Positions 23,865 through 34,234 of a DNA stretch of 64,000 nucleotides are shown here, piece by piece. Made by a program: the position numbers and the translations under genes. The stretch comes from Larix kaempferi (Eukaryota > Streptophyta > Pinopsida > Pinales > Pinaceae): NCBI GenBank assembly GCA_027924585.1, contig BSBM01000764.1, positions 2,381,001 to 2,445,000 on the forward strand, given 5' to 3'. The notes below the pieces were generated by a model. It was not told the DNA's origin. It did no database searches and saw only the letters and a list, made by a program, of their open reading frames with translations. Within the stretch, counting starts at the first letter, position 1; each line of letters starts with the position of its first letter.

Positions 23865-24923
23865 TATCATAGACAACACAATAGGAATAAATGAACCTAA
23901 CATCATACTTATTCTAAATCAGTTGACCCACACTGTTCATATTGACCTTGAGATTTGGAACATAGAATACATCATTTATGTACTTCTTCTCATTCTGTTT
24001 GGTAAGTATAGGTACAATACCTTTGCATTGAGAAGGAATGAGATAGTGATCACCCAGCTTCAATATTTGAATTAAAAGATGGATCTAGATCAAAGAATAA
24101 TGATTTTCTACCTGTCATATGATTGCTGCATCCATTGTCTAGCAACCACACATCTGATTGATGTTCTTCTTCAGTCGCTTGGTATGATAGAAACATAACT
24201 TATGACGAATGTTCTTCAACATTGGAGATATTTGCTATGACACTATTCTGATCTGCTTTCTTCTTTCTGCAGTCATGTTCATAGTGGCTATATTTCTTGG
24301 AGTAGTTACACTGGACATTGGACCTGTTAGTCCATCTCTTCCCTCCTCTTCCTCTCTGATTTTGATGGTTATGACTATGCTCATAGTGATCTGTGTGTTC
24401 ATGGGCAGTTCTATCCTCTATGGAATTAGAACTACTTCCTCTTATGCCTCGTCCCCTACCTCCTCTACCTTGACCTATGTTGAAAGAAGTCTGAGTGTTG
24501 AAAGCATGTGATAGAGACTCTTATTCTTGAATGAGTCTAGCTTCGTGAGACAAAAGGTACCCTGTTAACTCTTTTAGGTTAAACTTCGACAGATCCTTAG
24601 ATTCTTCTATGATAGTAACTACCATTGATAATTTCTTAGTGAGGCATCTAAGTACATTTTCAATAATATCCTTTACCTCTTGGGCTTCGCCATAGGTTTG
24701 GAATTGCGTGACAATCCCCAAAACCCTAGTCATGAATTGATCGACAGTTTCACTTTCCTTCATCTTGAGACTTTCAAACTGGAGTCGAAGGGTTTGGAGT
24801 CTTACCGTTTTGACTCTGTTTGTACCTTTGTATGCATATTGGAGGAGATTCCATGCTTGATGTTTTGTTGTAGCTCCAACGATCCGTGGGAAAATGGACT
24901 CCTCAATGCAACTTTGGATCAAC
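23865..24923 (-). pseudogene. E1 gag and protease remnant
   Basis: Minus strand. A clean 134-residue gag piece (24925-24521) has the copia gag signature region AWNLLQYAYKG..VKTVRLQTLR and KESETVDQFMTRV. Downstream lie an arginine/glycine-rich stretch, a zinc knuckle with its second Cys replaced (CNYSKKYSHYEHDC) at about 24260-24310, and a protease site reading DNGCSNHM at about 24120-24150, where DSG is expected. The gag N-terminus is missing; the frame ends where the first TRIM LTR begins. Non-functional. Confidence 0.85.
24919..24923. repeat. possible TSD of TRIM cluster (left, TCAAC)
   Basis: TCAAC precedes the first TRIM LTR and also follows the last one (28853-28857). However, the sequence right of the cluster does not resume E1 gag, so a chance match is possible. 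Confidence 0.55.
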
Positions 24924-25160
24924 ACTTAGAAATGGAGAGAGGAGTCATTGTTACACACAATATAAAACTGTTAACTATTACAATATGTTATGTACAAATG
25001 ATATCTCCAATATATAGAGATGAGAGAGCTGTTATCAAATCTAACGGTTTCTAAATATAGCTGATATAGGTTGAGATAATATCTCAACCACACACCGAAC
25101 TAGCAGAGAATATCTCATCTATCAACAACTAAACACACAAGATGAACATTTTCTCTAACA
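24924..25160 (-). repeat. TRIM LTR 1
   Basis: 237 bp, complete, joined without spacer to LTR 2. Confidence 0.85.
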
Positions 25161-25239
25161 ACTTAGAAATGGAGAGATGATTCATTGTTACACATAACAA
25201 GCAAATCTATTACTATTGCAATATATTATGTACAAAGGT
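25161..25239 (-). repeat. TRIM LTR 2, truncated
   Basis: Follows the LTR pattern for about 79 bp to tatgtacaaa, then changes to a short direct duplication of aaggtaaacaacaactttct (near 25236 and 25275). Confidence 0.75.
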
Positions 25240-25933
25240 AAACAACAACTTTCTCCTACCAATGTTATACAGAAGGTAAACAACAACTTTCTCCTCCACG
25301 TGGATCTCTTTTCTCCTTAATGTGACAATGATTTTTGAATCTAGTCTCCATGCAAGCCTGGGTGAACTGCAGACCTTCAACTGCAATCTCTTCTAGTGGT
25401 GATCTCTTCAACTGCGATCTCTTCAAAAGCGAACTTTTCTTTCCTTCAGAGATGGTATAGGAATTATGGTATGGGTGATCTGAGCAGCGAATGTGCCACA
25501 ATCAGATATGGGGAGTTGTGCTCTCCTCTTGGTAACGATGATATTGCTTCTCCATGGCAGACTGGAAGACAGGCTCTTCAGCGATCCGATTTGTTGATGA
25601 TGGATGTGATCCAATTTATATATGGCAGCAACGATCCAAGAGATTTCTATTAATAAATCACTCCTCTTCCACGGTGGCTCCTTCAGCAGTGATCCAAAAG
25701 GATCATTCTTGATTTAATGACAACGGTCCAATATGTAGCAGCTATAGCTCCTTAAGCAAGCTCCCACGCAGCAGCTCCTTTTTTCCCTAGCAATATCCAG
25801 TAATAAAAAGGCTCAATGCTCAACATAACAACACTCAACACTCATGCTATAGGAAGACTACAACAATACCCCTCTCTCTCATAGTCCTTAGCACAACTGT
25901 GAGGGAGCCATGCTCAGTCCAACTCTGATACCA
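25240..25933 (-). other. TRIM interior 1, non-coding
   Basis: About 0.7 kb with no protein similarity. The words gcgatctcttcaa and gatccg recur. The right end resembles that of interior 2 (ctctctctcatagtcc, then gagggag, then ctctgatacca), the last part being the minus-strand primer site next to LTR 3. Confidence 0.7.
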
Positions 25934-26170
25934 ACTTAGAAATAGAGAGAAGATTCCTTGTTACACACAATATAAAACTATTAACTATTGCAACATGTTA
26001 TGTACAAATGATATCTCCAATATATAGAGATGAGAGAGTTGTTATCAAATCTAACAGTTTCTAAATATAGTTGAGATAGGTTGAGATAATATCTCAACCA
26101 CACACCAAACTTGCACAGAACCTCTCATCTATCAACAATTAAACACATAAGATAAACATTATCTCTAACA
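25934..26170 (-). repeat. TRIM LTR 3
   Basis: 237 bp, next to a primer-site-like sequence on its left (aactctgatacca) and joined directly to LTR 4. Confidence 0.85.
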
Positions 26171-26408
26171 ACTTAGAAATGGAGAGAAGAGTCATTGTTA
26201 CACACAACAAGCAAATCTATTACTATTGCAATATATTAAATACAAATGATATCTCCAATATATAGAGATGAGAGAGTTGTTATCAGATCTAACAGTTTCT
26301 AAATATAGCTGAGATAGGTTGAGATAATATCTCAACCACACACCAAACTAACAAAGAATCTCTCATCTATCAACAACTAAACACACAAGATAAACATTAT
26401 CTCTAACA
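26171..26408 (-). repeat. TRIM LTR 4
   Basis: 238 bp ending tctctaaca. It is followed by cctcccttaattt, a polypurine tract when read on the minus strand, so this is a 3' LTR. Confidence 0.85.
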
Positions 26409-28614
26409 TCCTCCCTTAATTTTTATATCTAATCTTCTTATAGAGTAGTCTTGGTCTTCATATGCACTTGTGAGAGGATTTCATCACTTTGGGTTTTATC
26501 AAGAACTTTTCTTGTACCTGCATCTGATTATTGATGTCCATATAAAAATTAATTCATCTACCAGAATACATGGGTGCTTAGTCACTGCAACTGCCAATTC
26601 TCTAGTAAACCTTTTCAGCTACATGGTTCATCAATGTTAAGTTCTCCTTTTAAACACAACTTGGTCCTCCATATTCTGAGAATATTCCATCTCACCTTTC
26701 CCTTTAATCACATCAAGCTAGCATATGATTACACCTACCACCCTCATAGCTACCCAAGTGGTTCATTCCACAACTTGATGCAACATCCTCTCTATGTATA
26801 AGACGGATAACACTGTGCGATTTAGCACCACAACATGTATGCCTGAACATATGGAACAAGTCTTACAACAACCTGGGAAATCAATTTGCCAATGGCTAAG
26901 CTTTTACAACTTGGACCAAAACTCTTCTGGGGTGTCGGGTACAACCGATCATGCACCCCCTGCATTACATAATGATATTTTAGGTAAAACAAGCATTTTA
27001 AATGCTTTTCTAAATAGCCAATTATTTATGAATTTGACCAAGACACATTCAGAACAATAAGGAAGCTCCACACAAAATCCAATCCAAATGAAAAATAACA
27101 AGCAAGATTAAACGTTGTAGAGAAATATCCTTTCGGTGTCAAACAATGGAAAATAGACACCCAAGCCAAAATTGTGAACTATTCCAATGTGCCCATATTT
27201 TAGATCTCAATCACACAATCGCTCCTCCCAGCATGACGATGGAGGTGTAGGGACAGTTTCAATGGGCTCTACAAATGCTACCAATCTTCTTTGTCCTCTG
27301 ATACCAATTTGGAGATGACGACTCCTTGCCACACCCGATCTGGAGACACATGGCCTCTCCCTCAGGTGGAAGCCTCCTTCGCTACATGTAGCACAATCTC
27401 AGTGGCTTCTTCTCTGCACATGCTCCTCCTTCACATGGTTCTTCCACCAGACAGTGGCTGCCTCACTGTAGGGTCACATCTCCTCAATGATTGTATCTTT
27501 TGCAGTGGCTCAAAGGACTTTTACACAACTCAAAGACTAGAGGCAACACTTTCCTCAACGCTTAGCTCTGACATAGGTAGACAGGTAGACAGGCATTCTT
27601 CAATTTGCTCCACAATCGATATTGAGGCTCTTCTTTTCAGATCGCAAATATGGCAGCTCATTTTCCAGCAAGATCTCATGTGTTTTGGCTTGCTCGATCA
27701 CTGGCGCTTCATTATCCTTTGTGTGATCTCCACAAAGAGAATCTTGTGAAACCTTCAACTCAGTTTGACAATTTTGATGGCAGCTGTGATCTCTTAGCAT
27801 TGAGCGAGCTCACACGCAGCAACTCGTCCTCCTCTTCACACACGAAGCGTGGGATCCTCCTCTTCACATAGGCAACTAGGAAAGGCAACAACCACACCAG
27901 TCAGCTCTGTTCTCCACACAGGCCATATGACACGTTCTTCTCCTCCTTCTCAGTAGTGGCCCACAACAGTGGCTTCCTCAATGCCTCACGCAACAACTGC
28001 GTCTTTCAAGGAACTGAACTTCACAAATTGATGAAAGGAACAGGAACTTCACACTTAGATAACAGCGGTATCAATTCCACCAACAACGAGGCTCTCTCAC
28101 AGCGACAACCTCACAGGATTTCTCCTTAAGCTCAATAATGTGGAACATGGGATCTTTCTCTCACTTATAAAATCAAACTTCCAGCACAACGGCAATATTC
28201 TCTCATATAGAAACAACAATGAGAATGTAGAATTCCGTTGCTCATCTCTGACGGTGGCTCCCCCTTCATGATTGCTTTCCAAGAGCAACTCTGCAATTTC
28301 CTGGGCAGTGATTTGGCGCACACCCTCTTAGAGAGAACACGCGGCTGCGACCGCTAGATCTCACACAGATTTGGGCATCTTCACAATGGGGGCATCAATA
28401 CACAGCAACAACTCATACACAACAGTGGCTTCTCCTCGTTTCAGCTCACGGATCTCATGAAGCAATGCACACAAGTGTCCACTAGTTGTATACAGGAAGT
28501 GATTTCTTCAACAATTAATATTTCATACAACTAAAACAATGTTATCCTCTCTCTCTCTCTCATAGTCCCGAGCACTCCCATGAGGGAGTAAGGCTTAGTC
28601 TAGCTCTGATACAA
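26409..28614 (-). other. TRIM interior 2, non-coding
   Basis: About 2.2 kb without a recognisable gene. A second primer-site-like ctctgataccaatttggaga lies at about 27297, perhaps the edge of another old LTR. Words such as agtggcttcctca and gtggctcc recur. The left breakpoint of the 10-kb tandem duplication falls in it at about 27881. The frames at 28097-28321 and elsewhere are unsupported. Confidence 0.7.
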
Positions 28615-28852
28615 ACTTAGAAATGGAAAGAGGAGTCATTGTTACACACAACAAACAAATCTATTACTATTGCAATATATTATATACAAATGATATCTCC
28701 AATATATAGAGATGAGAGAGTTGTTATCAGATCTAACAATTTCTAAATATAGTTGAGAAAGGTTGAGATAAAATCTCAACCACACACCAAACTAGCAGAG
28801 AATCTCTCATCTATCAACAACTAAACACACAAGATAAACATTATCTCTAACA
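28615..28852 (-). repeat. TRIM LTR 5 (5' LTR)
   Basis: 238 bp, preceded by agctctgatacaa, the minus-strand primer site with one change. It is repeated at 38844-39081 because it lies inside the tandem duplication. Confidence 0.88.
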
Positions 28853-29721
28853 TCAACTTGATGTCTAGATAAACTATGGATTAACTTGATGTTTAGATAA
28901 ACTATAATTTTAAATTTATATTCTTTTAATATAAAAAGTTAATAAAGTTAATAAATATTTAATCCATTTATTCCGTTAGTAGTTTAAAACAAACTCCAAC
29001 ATTCGAACTCATTTTATCTATCAATGACAACCTCCTGGACCCCTCACTCTCTGCAAGAATGACGTCCTACTTCATGTAGATTATTCAAAGTGCCTTCTTG
29101 TTTTGTGGGAAGCGGTCAAGAAGGCTTCTTAATCATCGAAGAGAAAAGGAAAAAAAGTAAAAGATTTGCTTAGCCACTAGGGACAATGACAAGAGACAGA
29201 TCTCCATTGTGGCCCGCCGGGCTACCAGCTTCATCCTGCCAATACCATCCACATTCGACCTTTTTTCAACACCCACGAAGCCGACGAGAACCTCCACATT
29301 CCACTTCACGAAACTGTCGTTGAATAACCCACAAAGATTAATATTCGAGATAATCTCGAATGAGTCACTGTCACAGGGATCAAATTTGAAGGGTGGGGTC
29401 CCATTTCACTTTGAAGGGTTGTGAGATATTGAACCCTTCAATGCTGACATGTAAAAATAAGTCATTCTTTTCATTTGAAATGTACTAATACATCAAAATT
29501 TTAATGTTTACTTACTTAGTAAAGTCAAGAGGCTTTATTTTGCGGTGGATATGGCAGCACTGAACATTATATATGTCATATAACACAACCATATTTTGCC
29601 CCGATCTAGCAGCTCAATGTCTAATCCACTATGCCACCTTTGTCGTCTCAGCATTTTCCCTAATTGATCTTGCCTCTTAAACTTTTAACCAATATAATAA
29701 TACAGTTAACTTGCTAACCCC
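28853..29721. other. non-coding, includes a 30-bp direct repeat
   Basis: At 28853-28913 the unit aacttgatgt.tagataaact is repeated twice in tandem. The rest is AT-rich, then a more GC-balanced stretch at 29160-29430. An open stretch of 71 codons at 29209-29424 lacks an ATG and has no similarity I recognise. Its near-identity in copy B (39438-39653) reflects duplication, not selection. Confidence 0.55.
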
Positions 29722-30501
29722 ATTCCAATCCAACTTTCATCCTTACAACCAAAATTAATACTATTTTACTCTTTCATGATCTACCTGAACATGAGGAATT
29801 TATTAGTGAAACATAATTCAGGAGACAGACGGAAAATCCACTTTCCATATGTTCAGTGTGAATTTCCATAACTAATTTTATAGATCTTTTTTTCTACATC
29901 AGTGCAGCTACAGTTGGCTTGCTAGCCCAATTCCAATCCAACTTTTAACTAGTATAATAATATTTAATACCTCTTAAAAAGGGTTCCTAGGCTGCTTCGA
30001 ACGATACAAGCTTGATGAAGAATTGGGTTCTTCAACTCTTCTAAAAGCAGCATGATGCTTATTCTTGGAAAAGTTCAATCTTTGTAAATCACTAGCAACG
30101 GTTCTTCAAACTAATATAAATTCCAGCCTAGATAAAATCTAGCCTACTTAACAATGGAAAAAATGATCATGTAAGCCAAAAAAGGAAGAAATTGTTTCAG
30201 AAGCCAAAAACATTGGATGTTGAGTCTGGTCTATATTTGCTGCTAAATTAGTGAGCAATAGAGATGTATGCAGAAAGGCAGTAACAATGGTGAAGGGAAA
30301 TAATAAGAATGGTAACTTTTTTTTTACTTCGTTGAATTGAGGACCATAATTCACTTTCATGCACCTCTATCAAACATCTGTGTTTCCTATGCCATTTATA
30401 ATCCTCCTTCACGCAAGTCTATCAGAGAGAACAGTTCAACAAAGAACTTGGATTGGATTGAAAACCAGTAGCAAGTTTCTTTGTCACTCGAATTGTGTAC
30501 C
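29722..30501. repeat. dispersed repeat H, left part (copy A)
   Basis: From ccccattccaatccaacttt to gtgtacc this stretch recurs at about 39951-40730 (copy B) and, more diverged and with a deletion of about 107 bp, at 58828-59494. No coding content is recognised. It is interrupted at 30501 by E8 in copies A and B only. Confidence 0.8.
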
Positions 30502-32073
30502 TGTTGACACCCCAACAACTTCCCTTTAATTTTGCAAAATTAAATCCCCCCCCGATGTAAATTTTGTAAATACTTTAAAGATTTTTATTTTCTTTGATTT
30601 TTATCTTGCTTTATTGGGTAGATAAGTTCATGGCTTCCTTTCTTTGATATTTTACCATTTGTGTAGCCTTTTTGTTAACTTGGTTTTTCATAAGATGATT
30701 TGGTGATTATTTGCTTTCCCAAGTTTTAGGCTTTGAGTTCTTCATAATTGATGCTTTTTGTTGCCTTTTATATGATGATCACTTTGCAATCTCATGATTA
30801 TTATACTCAAGCCATCATTTGCATTATTTGAGTGATTGTTTTGTCGTCAACTTATCATTATGGCATTTGATTCTTTTTCCTTATGATGGTTGAACAACAC
30901 GTGTTTGCTCTCATTGGACCTTATCTGAATTGATTATATACCTCAATTTGGAGGAATTCAATTTCTTACAATGGACTTTCCATATTTGGCCTTCACTTTT
31001 TGAATGATTAAATGAGTGTTTTTTGACATAAATTATTGAAATGCTCAAACTTTGGATTTTAATTTACGTCTTTAAACAATACATGTCAAATATTGGAATC
31101 TTAGCTTTAGTTTGAATAGTTTGTCAAATTTACAAGTCTTGGATATTTTATTCTCACAATTTTTATAACTTTAGTTGAATTTGAAATATTTCTAAGACTT
31201 GTTTAATTTTTGAGAAACAATTTCTTTCACCATAAACAATTTTGCACCGTAATATTTAAATTTGATTATTCTTTGCCTTAGCTTTACAATGTTTATGAAA
31301 TTCATTGTGAATAAGAAAACATCATCTAATCTTACTCATAATAACATTTATTACAATCCATGATTTGATTTTATATGAGTTTATTGATTATTGAGGTTCA
31401 AAGAGATATCATTTATCTTACCATTTGCTATTTTCTTCAATGATATTAATTTCCACTTATATGGTGATGCATAAAAGGTATATCGAATCACTTTAATATG
31501 CTTTTCCTCATTTTATAAACCCCACTTAACACATTAAAACCACATTAAAGTATGCTTTATAAACTCACTTAATAAAAATCTTTGGATGGTGGACTTTATA
31601 TTTCACATTGTATTTTAAATGTGATCTTTCACATTTGGAAACTCACTATATTTACGTGAAGGTGCTTACATGTCAAATCATGTGTAAAATATTATATTTT
31701 TAGAAAAGGGGGAACTATATCTTAATTCACCTTTTTATTATCCTAAATACTTACTTATTGATTGACATGTATTTCATTCACTCAGCCTTTTTGCATTGGG
31801 GTTATAAATTAAGTTTCTTTGTTGATGGGCTATGCACACCAAAGAGAATATATAATGAAACATTTGTACGTCCTCGTAAGCATTGTAACTTTTATTTCCT
31901 CTATGTCTTTGCAGGGATATCGTTGAGGGATGTCACATTACCAAATTATTAACATTACAAACTTGTCATTATTAATTTGGAAAGAGAAAATGGTGAACAT
32001 AGTATTGGTTTGTGATTCACCAAAAGCACAAAAAATTTATCAGCAAAATCATTTTATGGGTAAGAGTAGTTCT
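30502..32073 (+). mobile_element. E8 left part (copy A), LTR-type insertion
   Basis: Begins TGTTGACACCCCAAC right after GTACC (30497-30501). AT-rich, no gene. It is cut by E6 at 32074. The matching right end lies only beyond copy B (51401), because copy A is truncated by the duplication. Confidence 0.75.
32069..32073. repeat. TSD of E6 (GTTCT), copy A
   Basis: GTTCT directly before the E6 5' LTR. The partner survives only at 48933-48937. Confidence 0.8.
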
Positions 32074-33181
32074 GGTTGGAAATATTATAATTAATGAGTT
32101 GATAGCATATCTGATATGCGTTGTCTCTACCAGACACTCAGTCAGTCTGCAATGTCAGTCAGTCAGTCAGTTAGTTTGCAACCAATCCTACGCACGTCAA
32201 ATTAGTATTTATGTGACCACTTTAGTATTCTGCATATCAAGAATTCTTAGGTAGAAATTTATTACAGTCTTTAATGAACTCGTGTAGCTTCGACGAGAAG
32301 CCAAATCAAGATTCTCTATAAATGAAAATCACTCACACAGATGAGAGATAGAGGAAGAGATGTAGGAGTGAAGAGAAGAAGAGAAGAAGTGAAAACCCAT
32401 GAAGTGTATGAAGAGCCCAAGCTCTGTGTAAAACTATGAAAGATTGAAGTAAAACTCATCTCTCTATAAGTGCAGCAAAGTTACTCTGTGGTAATATATA
32501 AGTCTTTAGTTTTATGTATTCATTCTCAAGAGTGTTGATTTATGCATCCCGCACATCAACTTTATATTGATCTAAGTAAATGTTGTTTACATTTATAGTC
32601 TTTAAATCAAATCAAGATTCCAAGTATTTCACGGTGGTAAAAGACCTAGTTTAACTACGCAATAACTTCTACATAAGTTTCGGTTCTTATGTTTTAGCAT
32701 GAAATACATTTATTTAAAGTTTGTTTAAGTTTGGGTTATGCGCAGCTAAATAGGTATGCGAAGGTAACTTGTGCGCAGTTAACCTTCGTAAAGATAAAAG
32801 AAGTTATGCAAAAGTAATTTGTATGAAGTGCGAAGTTTATGCAAAGTAAAGTATTCCGCGAGGTTAGAGAGTTGCGGAGCAAAGTTCACCTGCTCAGTAG
32901 AAAGTCAAAATGCGCAGGTAATCATCGCACAGTAAAAAGTAGAAATGTGCAGTTAACCTGCATGCAGTAAAAAGTGGAATTGCGCAGGTAATTTCCGCCC
33001 AGTTAATTTGTGAAGAAAAGTGTTCGGAAAAATATTTAGATCAAAGTATTTGCTAAGTGAAGCGCAACTATAAAACAAAGAAAAGAAAGATATTCATTCA
33101 CTGCACAGGTGAGTGAAATATATTTACTGCATAGATCAAATCTTTTTGACTGCGCGGGGTGTTTCCCCCTTTTCCCCTTGA
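32074..33181 (+). repeat. E6 5' LTR, copy A (1,108 bp)
   Basis: TATA-like tataaat at 32317-32323. Repeated cagtcagtcag words occur near 32140-32172. A tract at about 32750-33005 is rich in repeated gcgcaggtaat and gcagttaacc motifs with cagtaaaaagt.g.aat between. The outer base is G where the 3' LTR has T. Confidence 0.9.
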
Positions 33182-33183
33182 TC

Positions 33184-33199
33184 TAGTATCAGAGCCTGG
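33184..33199 (+). promoter_or_regulatory. E6 primer-binding site, copy A
   Basis: tagtatcagagcctgg, two bases after the 5' LTR; iMet-tRNA type with one change (TAG for TGG). Confidence 0.8.
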
Positions 33200-33253
33200 T
33201 TTACGGAAAGTAGAAATTGTATTTACAAAGGGGAAAAGCAATTAAAGCTAAGG

Positions 33254-33985
33254 ATGGCTTCCACTTCGGGTAATTTGCAAAATCCAATATTTTCTTGTAA
33301 AAATTATAAATATTGGTCTCTAACTATGAAAGCTTTGTTTAGAGGTCAAGATGTATGGGAGATAGTCCAGCATGGTTATGCAGAACCAACAGATCTAGCA
33401 GCATACAACAATCTCACACAAGCTGAGAAGGATGTTCTGAAGGAACAGAGGAAGAAAGACGGAAAGACATTGTTCCACATACATCAAGCAACACATGAAT
33501 CCATACTCCCAAGAGTAGCAGCAGCGCAGTCAGCTAAGGAAGCTTGCACGATGGAAACTTCATATCAAGGTTTGAACAAGGTAAAGACTGCCAAACTTCA
33601 AATTCTTATAAGAGATTTTGAATCTATGTCTATGAAAACTACAGAGTCAGTAGAATCATTCTACACTCATGTTATTGGTCTGGCTAATCAAATAAAGTCT
33701 CATGGAGAAACTCTAGGTGACCAAAGAATTGTGGAAAAAGTTCTTAGAATTATTCCAAAGAAATTTGAATATTTAGTTGTGACCCTGGAGGAAAACAAAG
33801 ACTTGTCCACATTTACTATTGATGAGTTGCAAGCCTCATTACTCAATCATGAACATAGAATCAACAGTGCAGATACATCATTGGAAGGTGCATTCGCAAC
33901 ACAGTCATTCATAAGTCATGGAAGAGGCAAAGGAAGATCAAAATCTAGAGGTAGAGGACGGAGTTCTTTCAGAGGAGGTCGTTAG
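33254..33985 (+). pseudogene. E6 gag, copy A (broken)
   Basis: ATG at 33254. Copia gag with NYKYWSLTMKALFRGQDVW near the start and an Arg/Gly/Ser-rich tail. Compared with copy B it has Cys for Gly at position 15 region, a 3-bp deletion near 33545 (removing part of a Trp-Asp pair) and one extra base near 33982 that makes TAG. The zinc knuckle (about 34075-34120) follows in another frame. Confidence 0.9.
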
Positions 33986-34234
33986 TAGCAGGCCTGCGCA
34001 TGTCGCTGGTAGAAGTCAGAATCAGATCCCCACTTGACCAAGTGGAAAAATGTATGATAAATAAAAAAAATTCAATGTCATTACTGTAAGAAGTATGGAC
34101 ACTTCGCATATGAATGCATGAAGAATCAGTATGACCAAGGAAAGCAAGGCCAAACATAGTCAATCAACAGCAGCACTCCAAAAAGCTCACTGTTCTTAGC
34201 ATGTGCATCTCCACTTGAATGCAATGTTGTCCAA

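Larger units (their letters stand above)
1418..24923 (-). mobile_element. E1: outer Ty1/copia element, split by nested insertions
   Basis: Fragments of one minus-strand copia element lie in the right order: gag and protease at 23865-24923, integrase at 10626-11561, RT and RNase H at 1546-3345, then polypurine tract and 3' LTR. They are interrupted by E2 (3351-10620) and E3 (11567-23859). Reading across the E2 site is continuous: the frame ending at 10626 joins that starting at 3345 once one GGTGA copy is removed. The 5' LTR and the N-terminus of gag are not found; the element appears truncated where the TRIM cluster begins. It is heavily mutated (several stops, altered RT and protease motifs), so it is the oldest layer here. 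Confidence 0.85.
24924..28852 (-). mobile_element. TRIM-like cluster of five short LTRs
   Basis: Five direct copies (one truncated) of a repeat of about 238 bp, running acttagaaatgg to tctctaaca on the plus strand, in the order LTR-LTR'-interior-LTR-LTR-interior-LTR. Primer-site-like ctctgatacca/ctctgatacaa precedes the third and fifth, and a polypurine-type tract (cctcccttaattt) follows the fourth. All signals place the elements on the minus strand. Interiors of about 0.7 and 2.2 kb contain no gag-pol. The two direct LTR-LTR joints lack any intervening host sequence. Confidence 0.8.

Noticed and set aside
27281-27330. A further TRIM LTR boundary at the second ctctgatacca
   Set aside because: The adjoining sequence does not match the TRIM LTR and I could not find a partner; kept only as a remark in interior 2.
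28097-28321. 74-codon minus-strand frame that is preserved in both duplicates (also 38326-38550)
   Set aside because: The conservation is due to the recent tandem duplication; it lies in a TRIM interior and has no similarity I recognise.
28853-29110. Continuation of the E1 gag N-terminus right of the TRIM cluster
   Set aside because: Minus-strand translation shows stops and no gag-like pattern, so E1 is treated as truncated there despite the TCAAC match.
29209-29424. 71-codon frame, identical in both duplicates, as a small secreted or targeted protein
   Set aside because: No ATG start, no paralogue beyond the duplication, no supporting signals.
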